From assembly GCA_045643185.1 (NCBI GenBank), contig JAZUKH010000223.1, positions 1 to 48,101 of the forward strand: a stretch of 48,101 bases of DNA, in the 5' to 3' direction. The notes under the pieces are model-generated. The model was given only the letters and a program-made list of their open reading frames with translations. It made no database searches and was not told the DNA's origin. Each line of letters starts with the position of its first letter. Position 1 is the stretch's first letter. Made by a program: the position numbers and the translations under genes. This document shows positions 1 through 8,367 of this stretch, piece by piece. Origin of the DNA: RGIG464 sp045643185. Its GTDB lineage: Bacteria > Myxococcota_A > Bradymonadia > UBA4248.

Positions 1-69
1 AAGTGTTTGAGTGAAAAATCATAGTTATTGTTGCGCCAACCGAGTGACGACACCACAGCGGCTGGAGGC

Positions 70-275
70 CGCAGATTTGCATAACCCCGGGCGTACGCCC
101 AAGCGGACGCCCGGGGTGGCGTACTACACCCCAAATGAGCGCCTGGAGGCGCGCACCGGCAACGCCGGGGTTGTCGAAGCCGAAGGCAAGACGGGCTCGG
201 TCGACGCAGCCGCTCACTATTGTTACCCGCGCGCCAAAGGCGCGCGGGTTATATCGGCTGAACAGTAACCTCTAG
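70..275. repeat. GC-rich palindrome cluster
   Basis: This gene-free stretch at the window start is a string of inverted repeats. An 11-bp perfect stem pairs 84-94 with 106-116 (arm ACCCCGGGCGT). A 6-bp stem pairs 139-144 with 147-152 (GCGCCT). An 11-bp perfect stem pairs 225-235 with 239-249 (arm ACCCGCGCGCC, loop AAA). The right edge (GGCTGAACAGTAAC, near 255-268) resembles the right edge of the block ending near 5280. An open frame across it is composed of the palindromes and has no protein-like features. I see no gene in 1-311. Confidence 0.6.
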
Positions 276-311
276 TTGAGCCGTAAAGAATGGGTAAGTG
301 GAGCCACGAGG

Positions 312-614
312 TTAATCGATGATGGTCAAAATGTCGTCAAACCCTGTCATGGTAAACACTTCCATGATGTTGGCACACACGTGGTGAACGTTGAGGGTGC
401 CCTGGCGGTCTTCCATCATTTTTTGAGCGTTAAGCAAAACGCGAAGACCCGCGGATGAGATGTATTCGAGTTTTTCGAAGTCGAGGTCGATCTGGTGAAT
501 GTCGGTGCCGATGGCATTGATTTCGGCTTCAAGTTGAGGGGCTGTTATGGCGTCAAGGCTGTCGTCAAGCGAGAGCGTGATTTGAGTGCCGGATTGTTTC
601 TTGGTGATATTCAT
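312..614 (-). CDS. STAS-domain protein (anti-sigma-factor antagonist type)
   Basis: A 100-residue stand-alone STAS domain of the SpoIIAA/anti-anti-sigma type. In this family a serine is phosphorylated by a partner switch kinase and the unphosphorylated form binds it. The motif YISSAGLR at residues 51-58 holds the candidate phospho-serine (Ser54), followed by the usual helix and a C-terminal VFTMTGFDDIL segment. The start at 614 is chosen because AGGAG lies 6 bases upstream; the open frame runs further upstream without a ribosome site. It is a close paralogue of the STAS protein at 1419-1718 and lies on the same strand behind the PPTase gene. No kinase or phosphatase partner is adjacent, so the pathway is unknown. 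Confidence 0.88.
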   Translation of the reverse strand: MNITKKQSGTQITLSLDDSLDAITAPQLEAEINAIGTDIHQIDLDFEKLEYISSAGLRVLLNAQKMMEDRQGTLNVHHVCANIMEVFTMTGFDDILTIID

Positions 615-750
615 GGATTCTCCTAAACGAGGCATATAGCGCGAAAAGCGCGTTGTTGGCGGCGTTTTTAGCACAGTGACGTGCTTTTGACCACAATGCG
701 TTGGTGGCAGGCACGGGGTGTGGGCAAAGTTGATCTGATAAATGACGGGA

Positions 751-1419
751 TCAGCGTTCGAATCGGGCGCGGACGAGGTGAGGCGCGGCACTTTGGGCGT
801 GCAGACAGCACGCGTAGTGGTAGTTGGGCTCCAGGGCGAGTTCGCAAAACGACCAGGGGCCAGCCTCGACGGATTGTTCGACGGTGACTGAAGTTTGAGT
901 GAGTTGAATGCAAAACTTGTCGAGCGCCAAGTCAAAACCAAGCCCTGTGGCCTTCATGAAGCTCTCTTTGAGCGTCCAGAATCGGTAAAAACACGCATTT
1001 CGCGCATCGTCGGTCGGTTGAGACGCGATCGTGGCGTATTCGCTCGGAACAAAGAATTGTTTTGCCAGAGCTAGGTCAATGGGTCGAATGATCTCGACAT
1101 CGCAACCGACTTCGACGTCGGCCAGGGCGCACATGACTCGGGCGCCGGCGTGTGAAAGGTTGAAGTGTAATGTCGGGTGCGAAGCTAAATAGGGCTTTTG
1201 CTGGGCGCCGTAAGCGATCTGAGCTTGGTGTGGGTCAACGCCGTGATCGCGCAAAGCCTGGTTGAGCAAAAGCTCGGCGCCGAGTGACAGACGCTTGTCT
1301 TTGGTAAAACGCAGGTGATCAATTTTGGTGCGACGAGCCGCCGAGACCGCACGATATTGCTCGTCAAAAAGCGCTTCGTTTTGAAGCGCATCGGTGTCGG
1401 CGACGTAGATCGTCAGCAT
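751..1419 (-). CDS. Sfp-type 4'-phosphopantetheinyl transferase
   Basis: A 222-residue Sfp/AcpT-family enzyme that moves phosphopantetheine from CoA to a serine of a carrier protein. The Mg-binding motif GCDVEI is at residues 105-110 (Asp107, Glu109), and the second motif WTLKESFMK spans 148-156 (Lys151, Glu152, Lys156). The substrate-side motif HFNLSH is at 85-90. Its ATG overlaps the stop of the upstream STAS gene by one base (TAATG), which implies translational coupling. No polyketide or peptide synthetase lies nearby, so it probably serves a general or distant carrier protein. The link with two STAS proteins is unusual and unexplained. Confidence 0.9.
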   Translation of the reverse strand: MLTIYVADTDALQNEALFDEQYRAVSAARRTKIDHLRFTKDKRLSLGAELLLNQALRDHGVDPHQAQIAYGAQQKPYLASHPTLHFNLSHAGARVMCALADVEVGCDVEIIRPIDLALAKQFFVPSEYATIASQPTDDARNACFYRFWTLKESFMKATGLGFDLALDKFCIQLTQTSVTVEQSVEAGPWSFCELALEPNYHYACCLHAQSAAPHLVRARFER

Positions 1420-1718
1420 TACAGGAGCGTTAAGATGTCGGCAAAGCCCGTCATTTCAAAGACGTCACGGATCGTTTCGCAAACATGGCTGATGGTCATT
1501 TTGCCTTTGATGCGATTCATGCGTTTTTGGAGCGTGAGCATCACACGAAGTCCTGCCGACGAGATGTAGTCGAGTTTTTCAAAATCAAAGCTCAACTCGG
1601 TCACATCTTCGAGTTCGGTGTTGAGTGAACTTTCGAGTTCAGGTGCCGTATTGGTATCGAGTCGTCCTTCAAGAACGACGTGCAAACTATTTCCGTTTTT
1701 CGTTTTAACGATATTCAT
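1419..1718 (-). CDS. STAS-domain protein (anti-sigma-factor antagonist type), second copy
   Basis: A 99-residue STAS domain that aligns end to end with the one at 312-614, including YISSAGLR at residues 51-58. The candidate phospho-acceptor is Ser54. I start it at 1718, the methionine that matches the start of the paralogue, with AAGGG upstream; the longer frame adds 20 residues with no family similarity. The stop codon overlaps the PPTase start, so the two are probably one transcript, perhaps with the first STAS gene as third member. Role inferred: phosphorylation-controlled binding partner in a switch whose other parts are not in view. Confidence 0.88.
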   Translation of the reverse strand: MNIVKTKNGNSLHVVLEGRLDTNTAPELESSLNTELEDVTELSFDFEKLDYISSAGLRVMLTLQKRMNRIKGKMTISHVCETIRDVFEMTGFADILTLL

Positions 1719-1842
1719 ACAACTTGCCCTTTTCATAGACATTTGTCGTGTTTCAAAAGATGCTAAAACATAACACAAAAATGTCGAAATGGCACGGTGG
1801 AAGGCGAAATTTGAGAGGTTATGGGTTACTCATGTGGTTAAA

Positions 1843-1911
1843 GGCCCTGCCAGGCAGGGGGTAGCGGCGTATGGGCGACTGCCCATAGCCGCGTAGGGGG
1901 GGACGCCCCCC
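1843..1911. repeat. Composite palindromic element, copy A (contains a bulged hairpin)
   Basis: A compound element between valS and the STAS gene. Central hairpin: GCGGC-G-TATGGGC (1864-1876), loop GACT, GCCCATA-GCCGC (1881-1892), leaving one G (1869) unpaired. Flanks: a CCCTGCC-A-GGCAGGG palindrome at 1845-1859 and a G7/C6 hairpin at 1896-1911. Read on the minus strand it shares the outer blocks CCCCTACGCGGCTAT, ATACGCCGCTACCCC and GCCTGGCAGGGCC with the element at 17106-17203. It starts 15 bases past the valS stop and may act as a 3' end structure for that gene. Confidence 0.85.
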
Positions 1912-1925
1912 TGCCTGAATCACAA

Positions 1926-4766
1926 TTAACCGAGCATGTTTCTGGCTTTGGTCAATTTGTCGAGTTCGATGCGGCCGTTTTCGACGCGAGCTTTTTCGGT
2001 TTCGACGACATCGGCTTTGGCGCGTGCGACGAAGTTCGGGTTAGAGAGCTTCTTTTCGCTGCTTTCGAGGTCTTTTTTGACCTTGGCGATGGCTTTGTCG
2101 AGACGATCGCGTTCCGCAGCGATGTCGATGAGGTCGGCGAACGGAATGACGATCTCGATGCCGTCGGCGACGCCGAGAGCGCAGGGCGCGGGTTTGGCGT
2201 GGCTCGTTTCGGCGACGACGATGTCTTCGACCTTGCCGAGTTGCTTGATGGAGGCTGCCATGGATTCGACGATGTTGCGTTTGGCCGCGTCATCGCTGAG
2301 GGCGAGTAGCTGAGGAATGGCTTTGGACGGCGCGATGTTGGCTTCACCACGGATGTTGCGGATCGCGCTGACGATCGCGATGAGCGTGCGCGTGCGTTCC
2401 GATTCTTTTTCGTTGAGGAGCGCTTCGTTGACGACCGGCCACGGGGCGATCATGATCGATTCGGGCGCGTTGGCCGTCTTGGGCAGATTCTGCCAGATCT
2501 CTTCGGTGATGAACGGAGCAAACGGGTGCAGCAGGCGGAGGATCGTTTCGAGGACATGGACGAGCACGAGACGCGTGGTCTTGCGCTGAGCGGCCATCGT
2601 GTCATCCTTGCTGTAGAGCACGACTTTGCTGAGTTCGATGTACCAGTCGCAGTATTCGTTCCACAAGAAATCGTAGATGCACTGGGCGGCTTCGTTGAAG
2701 TTGAAGGCTTCGATCTGGTCGGTGACGGTCTTGACGACGCGGTTGAGGCGATCGAGGATCCAAGCGTCGGCCATTGACAGGTCTTTGGCGTCGAACGGTT
2801 CTTTGCAGCCATCCTTTGAGATGTTCGAATAGATGCCTTCTTCGTTTTCAACGTTCATGAGCACGAAGCGGCTGGCCTGCCAAACCTTATTAAGAAATGC
2901 GCGATAGCCTTCGATGCGTTTGATGTCGAGACGCACGTCGCGGCCTTGCGCCGCCAGCATGGTCAGTGAGAAACGGAGCGCGTCGCTGCCCTGCGGGTCG
3001 ATGCCGTTGGGATAGTCGTCGAACAGCTGTTTGGACGCGGCTTTTTCGTCTTCCGGCACCGATTCGGGCTTGCAGCCGTAGATCAGCAGCAACGGGTCGA
3101 TGACGTTGCCCTTGGTTTTGGACATTTTGACGCCCTGTTTGTCACGGACGAGGGCGTGGAAATAGATGTCTTTGAACGGTGTGACGCCCATGAAGTGGAT
3201 GCCGAACATCATCATGCGGGCGACCCAGAAGAAGATGATGTCTGCGGCCGTCTCCATGACGCTCGTCGGGTAGAATTTCTTGAGTGTGTCGGTGTTTTCA
3301 GGCCAACCCATGGTCGAGAACGGCCACAGACCGGAGCTGAACCACGTGTCGAGAACGTCGGGTTCCTGGATCAGGTGTGTGCCGCCGCAGACGGGGCATT
3401 TTTCGGGTTTGGCTTTGGCGACGATCGGCTTGGCCGCCGCGTCGATGCGCAGATCCGGGTCTTTCTGGCCGGGGTTCGTGATGTAGTGAATGTGGCCTTT
3501 GCAGCAATCTTCGCAGTACCAGGCCGGGATCTGGTGACCCCACCAGAGCTGACGGCTGATGCACCAGTCGCGGATGTTGTTCATCCAGTTGAAGAATGTC
3601 TTTTCCCAAAGACGCGGCGTCATGCGCGTCTCGCCCTTTTCGACGGCTTCGATCGCGGGTTTGGCCAGAACTTTGGCGTTGACCCACCACTGCGGCAGAA
3701 GCAGCGGTTCGACGAGGGCGCCGGAACGCTGGGAGCGGGACGGCATGTGGCGATAATCCTCAACGCGGACGAGATTGCCCGTCGCTTTGAGATCTTCCAC
3801 GACGACTTCGCGGCACTTTTCGCGCGTCAAACCGCGGTATTTTTCGGGCACGTTGTTGGTCATGCAGGCGTCGATGCCGATGACCTGGATGCGTTCGAGG
3901 TGATTGCGTTTACCGGTTTCAAAGTCGTTGAAGTCGTGAGCCGGCGTGATCTTGACAGCACCGGTACCGAACTGCATATCGGCGGCTTCGGCGTCGGCAA
4001 TGATGGGAATTTCGCGGTCGGTCAGCGGAAGCTTGACTTTCTTGCCAACGATGGCTTTGTAGCGTTCGTCGTCGGGGTGGACCGCCACGGCCGTATCGCC
4101 AAACAGCGTTTCAGGACGCGTGGTGCCGATCTCGATCGAACCTGTGCCGTCCACAAGGTCATAGCGCAGATGCCAGAGGTGACCGGCTTCTTCTTCCTGG
4201 TCGATTTCGAGGTCACTCAAAACCGTTTGGGCAACCGGATCCCAGTTGACGAGGCGTTCGTCACGATAGATCAGGCCTTCTTCGTAGAGTTTGACGAAGA
4301 CTTCGCGCACCGCTTTGGACAGACCTTCGTCCATCGTGAAGCGTTCGCGTTCCCAGTCGCAGCTGGCACCAAGGATCTTGAGCTGTTCAATAATGTTGGA
4401 GCCCTTTTCGCGTTTCCAGGCCCAGACGCGGTCGAGGAAGGCGTCACGACCAATTTCAAGACGCGTTTTGCCTTCTTTGGCGAGTTGACGTTCAACCATG
4501 ACTTGGGTCGCGATGCCAGCGTGGTCGGTGCCGGGAAGCCAAAGCGCTTCAAAGCCTTGCATTCTCTTAAAACGTGTGAGCAGATCCTGGATCGTGACAA
4601 ACAACGCATGACCCATGTGAAGCTTACCCGTGACGTTGGGCGGCGGGATCACGATGGTAAAAGGCGGTTTCTTGGAGTGCTCGTCGGCGTGGAAATAGCC
4701 TTTCTGCGTCCAAAACGGGTACCAGCGTTTCTCGACGTCTGTCGGATTGTAGTTCTTATCGATCAT
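1926..4766 (-). CDS. Valyl-tRNA synthetase
   Basis: A 946-residue class I aminoacyl-tRNA synthetase that charges tRNA-Val; full length for the family. The HIGH-type motif is HMGH at residues 50-53 and the KMSKS-type motif KMSKT begins near residue 547. A Cys-rich insertion (CEDC, then CPVC) falls in the editing/connective region, and the C-terminus ends in the Lys/Glu-rich coiled-coil arm typical of ValRS. Length, motifs and the GTDHAGIATQ segment separate it from IleRS and LeuRS. The start at 4766 gives the normal N-terminus (DKNYNPTDVEKRWY) with GGGAG upstream at slightly long spacing. No T-box or other leader is evident. Confidence 0.98.
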   Translation of the reverse strand: MIDKNYNPTDVEKRWYPFWTQKGYFHADEHSKKPPFTIVIPPPNVTGKLHMGHALFVTIQDLLTRFKRMQGFEALWLPGTDHAGIATQVMVERQLAKEGKTRLEIGRDAFLDRVWAWKREKGSNIIEQLKILGASCDWERERFTMDEGLSKAVREVFVKLYEEGLIYRDERLVNWDPVAQTVLSDLEIDQEEEAGHLWHLRYDLVDGTGSIEIGTTRPETLFGDTAVAVHPDDERYKAIVGKKVKLPLTDREIPIIADAEAADMQFGTGAVKITPAHDFNDFETGKRNHLERIQVIGIDACMTNNVPEKYRGLTREKCREVVVEDLKATGNLVRVEDYRHMPSRSQRSGALVEPLLLPQWWVNAKVLAKPAIEAVEKGETRMTPRLWEKTFFNWMNNIRDWCISRQLWWGHQIPAWYCEDCCKGHIHYITNPGQKDPDLRIDAAAKPIVAKAKPEKCPVCGGTHLIQEPDVLDTWFSSGLWPFSTMGWPENTDTLKKFYPTSVMETAADIIFFWVARMMMFGIHFMGVTPFKDIYFHALVRDKQGVKMSKTKGNVIDPLLLIYGCKPESVPEDEKAASKQLFDDYPNGIDPQGSDALRFSLTMLAAQGRDVRLDIKRIEGYRAFLNKVWQASRFVLMNVENEEGIYSNISKDGCKEPFDAKDLSMADAWILDRLNRVVKTVTDQIEAFNFNEAAQCIYDFLWNEYCDWYIELSKVVLYSKDDTMAAQRKTTRLVLVHVLETILRLLHPFAPFITEEIWQNLPKTANAPESIMIAPWPVVNEALLNEKESERTRTLIAIVSAIRNIRGEANIAPSKAIPQLLALSDDAAKRNIVESMAASIKQLGKVEDIVVAETSHAKPAPCALGVADGIEIVIPFADLIDIAAERDRLDKAIAKVKKDLESSEKKLSNPNFVARAKADVVETEKARVENGRIELDKLTKARNMLG

Positions 4767-4914
4767 TCTATGTCTGCTCCCTGAAAAAATTCAGATAAAA
4801 GTAAGTCAAAAAGGGCATTTGTGCGCACGATGCGCAAAATTGCGCCCCAAAAAAGCGGCGCGCTTTTTACCACATTCACGCGCGCATTGGCAACAGGTGA
4901 GACGCTTATTATAA

Positions 4915-5301
4915 TGTAATAGATTAACACTCAGCCATGGATCATATCTTTCAGTTTGTTCGTTTATTGTTGAATATTTAATTTTTGAGCAGGCCTGGGC
5001 CTGCTGCGCGCAGGGGGCCGCTGGCGCCCGGCCCCCTTGCATCCCCCGGCGCTTTTCTTGTCGGCCGTGTGGAACTCGCTTCGCTCAAACATGCCACACG
5101 GCCGTACCAACTTCAGGAACAGTTACGATAAATCAACGCAAACTTCGTTTGGAGTCGGCGGCCGCGAACTTGCCTTCGGCTTCGAACAAATCGCGTCCGC
5201 TCGCCGATCTCAGCCTGCTTGCCTTCGGCTTCGCTACGGCTGAGATTTATGTATTTTGCCTACTCCGGCTGAACAAGTAACTGTAATAGATTAACACTCA
5301 G
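4915..5301. repeat. Segment bounded by 20-base direct repeats
   Basis: The 20-mer TGTAATAGATTAACACTCAG occurs at 4915-4934 and again, identical and in the same orientation, at 5282-5301. The 347 bases between are much richer in G+C and palindromes than the repeats. This looks like the footprint of an insertion with target duplication or site-specific attachment, or a recombination-prone cassette. No terminal inverted repeats or transposase are visible, so the mechanism is unknown. Confidence 0.6.
5207..5251. repeat. Dispersed 45-base element, copy 1
   Basis: This segment folds with ATCTCAGCC at one end and GGCTGAGAT at the other, around a TTCGGCTTCG-containing loop. It matches 19376-19420 with only two differences. 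One of those differences (G to T in the right arm) weakens the stem in the second copy. Confidence 0.75.
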
Positions 5302-5331
5302 TCAGGCTTACAATTCGTTTTAGGTTTTGCG

Positions 5332-6303
5332 TTACATACCTTCAAAATGACCGCCGATCTCACAGGTTTGAAAGATGCGGTCGACAGCTGGACGATATTG
5401 TTCGACGGTTTGGGCGATACGGATCTTGTGAACGGCCTTTTCGGCGTCGATGAATAGAGTTCCAATGTAGAACCAGAGTTCTTTCATGCGGTGAAGGAGT
5501 GGAGAAAGGCCGCCGTTTTGCGCTTCGTAGTTTGCGTAGAGCGCGTCGTGATAGCGACGAAGTTCGGTTTTGGTGATCGGTTTGCCGCCAAGGATCTCTC
5601 GATGGAGCGCTGGATCAGCGATTATGCCGCGTCCGAGCATGATCGCGGCGAGGTGGTCATTTTGGCCAAACCGCGCCACAAAGGCGTCATGCGACGATTT
5701 GGTAAAAATGTCGCCGTTGTAGCAAATGCGATGCTGCGTCACATTCAGACAGGCTTCAAACACGTCCAGGTTCGCATGGCCTTTGTAGAGGTCTTTTTGA
5801 CAGCGCGCGTGAATGATCAGTTCATGCAATGGGTAACGGTTATAGAGCTCCATGAGTTGACAGGCCTGACTGAGGTCGTCTTTGCCAAGGCGCGTTTTGA
5901 TCGAGATCTTGGGGCCGTCGTTGGCCGTTCCGTCAAAAATGCCGTCAAGGAACTGGGCCAGTGCGTCTAGATCGGCGAGCATGCCCGAGCCCTTGTGTTT
6001 GGTCACGATCGTGGGCATCGGACAGCCAAGGTTGAGGTTGACGACCGGGTAGCCGAGCGCATGCAGTTCGTGTGCAGCCCACACGAAGTCGTCAACTTTG
6101 TTTGCCATGATCTGCGGCGTGAGCGTGATCTCCGCGTTGTTTTGAGGATCGACGTCGCGTTTTTCCTTGTTTTCAAACTTGTGAGTCTGTTTGGCTGACA
6201 AAAATGGTGAGAAGTAACCGTCCATGCCGGGAAAAAGGGCGTGGTGGACATTTCTGTAGGCAAAACCTGTGATGCCTTCGAGCGGTGCAAAGTAGTATTT
6301 CAT
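5332..6303 (-). CDS. tRNA-dihydrouridine synthase
   Basis: A 323-residue FMN enzyme of the Dus family that reduces uridine to dihydrouridine in tRNA. The N-terminus YFAPLEGITGFAYR is the FMN-binding start of the TIM barrel. NLNLGCP (residues 89-95) holds the catalytic Cys94. KTRLG and the HARCQ segment with NGDIF and LGRG supply the rest of the FMN and tRNA site. I start at 6303, where AAGG precedes the ATG; the open frame reaches 6363 but adds a low-complexity Phe/Ser/Pro stretch outside the fold. It is divergent from lgt. The subfamily (DusA, B or C) cannot be fixed from sight. Confidence 0.93.
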   Translation of the reverse strand: MKYYFAPLEGITGFAYRNVHHALFPGMDGYFSPFLSAKQTHKFENKEKRDVDPQNNAEITLTPQIMANKVDDFVWAAHELHALGYPVVNLNLGCPMPTIVTKHKGSGMLADLDALAQFLDGIFDGTANDGPKISIKTRLGKDDLSQACQLMELYNRYPLHELIIHARCQKDLYKGHANLDVFEACLNVTQHRICYNGDIFTKSSHDAFVARFGQNDHLAAIMLGRGIIADPALHREILGGKPITKTELRRYHDALYANYEAQNGGLSPLLHRMKELWFYIGTLFIDAEKAVHKIRIAQTVEQYRPAVDRIFQTCEIGGHFEGM

Positions 6304-6629
6304 CTTGACCTTGTTTGGGTGTGACTGGGCGCCGGAACTGGACGAGTCGGGGAAAAAAAACAAAACCTACATGTAGGTACTAATTTATTCCCCCACTATT
6401 TATATTGCCACGGCGTTGAAAAACGTGACGTTTTTTTTTCAAAAAAGTTGTTGCGACTGTTGAGACGTGTCGCGACTGTTGAGACGTGTTGCGACTGTTG
6501 AGACGTGTCGCGACACGTCTCAACGGCGTGAAAGATGAAAAATCGGTTTTTTAACGGGAAACTGACTTTGTGTGGTACAAGATAGATTGGTTTGGGCCGT
6601 TATTTTATCAAAACGCCACGGATGAGTTT
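6304..6629. other. Divergent intergenic region between dus and lgt
   Basis: This region should hold promoters for both genes. It contains a 14-bp perfect palindrome ACCTACATGTAGGT (6365-6378), a possible operator, then an AT-rich stretch with TTTATATTG. A T9-C-A6 hairpin-like run follows at 6431-6446, then the GAGACGTG tandem and inverted repeat described separately. No promoter matches consensus well enough to call. A GTG-initiated extension of lgt could start inside it at 6570. Confidence 0.5.
6452..6524. repeat. 19-bp tandem triplet ending in a 28-bp palindrome
   Basis: Three 19-base units (YGCGACTGTTGAGACGTGT) run head to tail at 6452-6470, 6471-6489 and 6490-6508, then an inverted half unit. 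The last copy and that half unit make a perfect 28-bp palindrome at 6497-6524 (arm GTTGAGACGTGTCG). It sits 40-110 bases ahead of lgt. It could be a regulator-binding array or a transcript-end hairpin. It has no T-run. Confidence 0.8.
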
Positions 6630-8291
6630 ATGTATCCTGATCTTCTTGAAATATTCGGTGTGACGCTTCACGGATTGATGTTTGAACGCGTCCTTTGGGG
6701 AATTGGTGTGCTTGTGATGCTATGGGGCGTTGTGAGCACGATCTCGATCTTTTTGAAAGGCAGGATCGGCGAAGCCATTGTCCAGGGACTGATCGTGGTG
6801 GCGATCCTTTACTGGTGTGCGCAGTCTCTGACAGCGACGTTCATGCCGAACTACGTGTTGACGTTCCAGCAACCGGTGGTCATTCACTCGTATGCGTTTT
6901 GCATTTTGTTGGGGATCATTTTTGGGACGCTGAGCGCGATGTGGATGGCGCCGAATCGTGGCATTCAGAAGTCGTGGATCGTGAAACTGTGTTTGTGGTT
7001 TGTACTGATCGGCTTTGTGGGGGCTCGTGCAGCCCACGTGATCGTCGAGCGCCAGTTTTATTTGGATTCGTGTTTCAACCCGTCGGTGGTGGGGTTGGCT
7101 GAACCGAACTGTTGGCGTGCGTTGGATGTGTCGGAAGGCGGTTTAACGTTTTACGGTGGTGTGATCGCAGGTTTTTTAGTCCTGATCGTGGGTTACATCA
7201 TTCAACGACGTCGCAATCCGAACTTTAAGCTGTTCCACCTGGTGGATTCGCTGGCCGTCGCGTTGGCGATGGCGCATGGTTTTGGGCGCATCGGCTGTCT
7301 GGCTGCCGGCTGTTGTTGGGGCGCGCTGACGACGTCTGGCTGGGGCGTACATTATCCGCCGGGGTCGTTTGCGTATGTCGAATTGGCCAAGGATCCGAAC
7401 TGGATGCCGGTTTTGGAGGCATTAGGTCGGACGCCGGCCATGCATCCGTCGCAGCTGTATGAGGCTGGCGGTGAGTTTATTTTGTTTGCGATCATGGTTT
7501 GTATGGCCGTGCGTCAGCATCGTCGTCAGGATGACCTGATCTACGAGGTCGCATCGCAGGTCCCCGGGGCCAAACGTTCAAAGCGCTCACGTCGTATCAT
7601 GCCCAAGCTTTTTGGCGGAAAAGAGGGTGACATGGGCGACGCCAGTGCCAAAGCCCCGGAACGCGAGTCGCAGGTCAAAGTTGATAGCTCGGGAAATCGC
7701 GAAGTGGCACTGGATTCGTCGCTTTCATCTGCCCTGAACGGGCTTTCCTCGCTTCAGGAAATGCCAAAAGAATCCAACGACTCGCCGGCAACCGCTGTGC
7801 CTTTGCTCAAAAAATCGGGTGACGCGGGCAGAGCGGGGAACGATGCTGCCAGCAAAGTGCCCGTGCTCACGCGCAAAGAAGAGCCGAAACGCAACGTGAT
7901 GATCGACATCGAACAGGGGCCGTTGGCTCAGAAGGCTCGCGTGCGTCACGCGCTCAACCTCATGAAGTCCAGTCAAAAAGCTAAGGATGAAGAATCCGCC
8001 AAGTCGGCCGCTCCGGAATTATCGATGGTCGAGCGTTATATGCCTGAACAGCCGGGTAAGATCACGGCATGGTGGTTCATCGGCTACGGTGTGTTGCGCT
8101 TCGTCGTTGAAATGATGCGCGATGATACTGAACGCGGTTACTACCTTCAAAAAGTGTTTCCTGAGATCAACCGGTTTCTGGACGTTTCGCCCGATCATGT
8201 TACGGTGCTTTCGACGAGTCAGGGGATCGCACTCGGTATGATCGTGTTTGGTATGATTGCTTTGCTCTGTTCAACAAAAAAACGCGCGTAG
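6630..8291 (+). CDS. Prolipoprotein diacylglyceryl transferase with a large insertion
   Basis: Lgt transfers diacylglycerol from phosphatidylglycerol to the lipobox cysteine of prelipoproteins in the inner membrane. Recognisable parts are IHSYAF with the first conserved helices, the signature HGFGRIGC (residues 216-223) with AGCCWG, HPSQLYE near 272, and RFVVEMMRDD near 483. At about 553 residues it is twice the usual 260-290. Part of the excess is an extra N-terminal membrane segment of about 80 residues. The rest is a hydrophilic Ser/Ala/Lys-rich insertion of about 170 residues (roughly 300-467) between the penultimate and last helices. I prefer ATG 6630, because MYPDLLEI resembles the Lgt N-terminus; GTG 6570 is possible. 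Two lipobox proteins lie in this window as likely substrates. Confidence 0.9.
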   Translation: MYPDLLEIFGVTLHGLMFERVLWGIGVLVMLWGVVSTISIFLKGRIGEAIVQGLIVVAILYWCAQSLTATFMPNYVLTFQQPVVIHSYAFCILLGIIFGTLSAMWMAPNRGIQKSWIVKLCLWFVLIGFVGARAAHVIVERQFYLDSCFNPSVVGLAEPNCWRALDVSEGGLTFYGGVIAGFLVLIVGYIIQRRRNPNFKLFHLVDSLAVALAMAHGFGRIGCLAAGCCWGALTTSGWGVHYPPGSFAYVELAKDPNWMPVLEALGRTPAMHPSQLYEAGGEFILFAIMVCMAVRQHRRQDDLIYEVASQVPGAKRSKRSRRIMPKLFGGKEGDMGDASAKAPERESQVKVDSSGNREVALDSSLSSALNGLSSLQEMPKESNDSPATAVPLLKKSGDAGRAGNDAASKVPVLTRKEEPKRNVMIDIEQGPLAQKARVRHALNLMKSSQKAKDEESAKSAAPELSMVERYMPEQPGKITAWWFIGYGVLRFVVEMMRDDTERGYYLQKVFPEINRFLDVSPDHVTVLSTSQGIALGMIVFGMIALLCSTKKRA

Positions 8292-8367
8292 CCGTATGTT
8301 TTGTGGTATAGGGTAATTTAGTGCGCAATGGTGCGCTCATCACTTATGAAAATGGATCGGGTGTACG

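Larger units (their letters stand above)
4767..5331. other. Gene-free stretch between valS and dus
   Basis: No convincing gene. The part next to valS is AT-rich and should hold its promoter. The centre carries several hairpins: GCAGGCC/GGCCTGC (4989-5004), GGGGGCCG/CGGCCCCC (5013-5036) and an 11-bp stem CGGCCGTGTGG/CCACACGGCCG (5062-5072 with 5094-5104). A 45-base segment at 5207-5251 recurs at 19376-19420. The middle block is bounded by an exact 20-base direct repeat. Short open frames here consist of the palindromes and are not called. Confidence 0.6.

Noticed and set aside
11..268. 85-codon frame at the window start
   Set aside because: It translates a run of GC-rich palindromes; there is no ribosome site and no protein-like pattern.
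3156..4784. 542-codon open frame on the plus strand inside valS
   Set aside because: It is antisense to a full-length, motif-complete valyl-tRNA synthetase and shows no protein family. It arises from the codon bias of the real gene.
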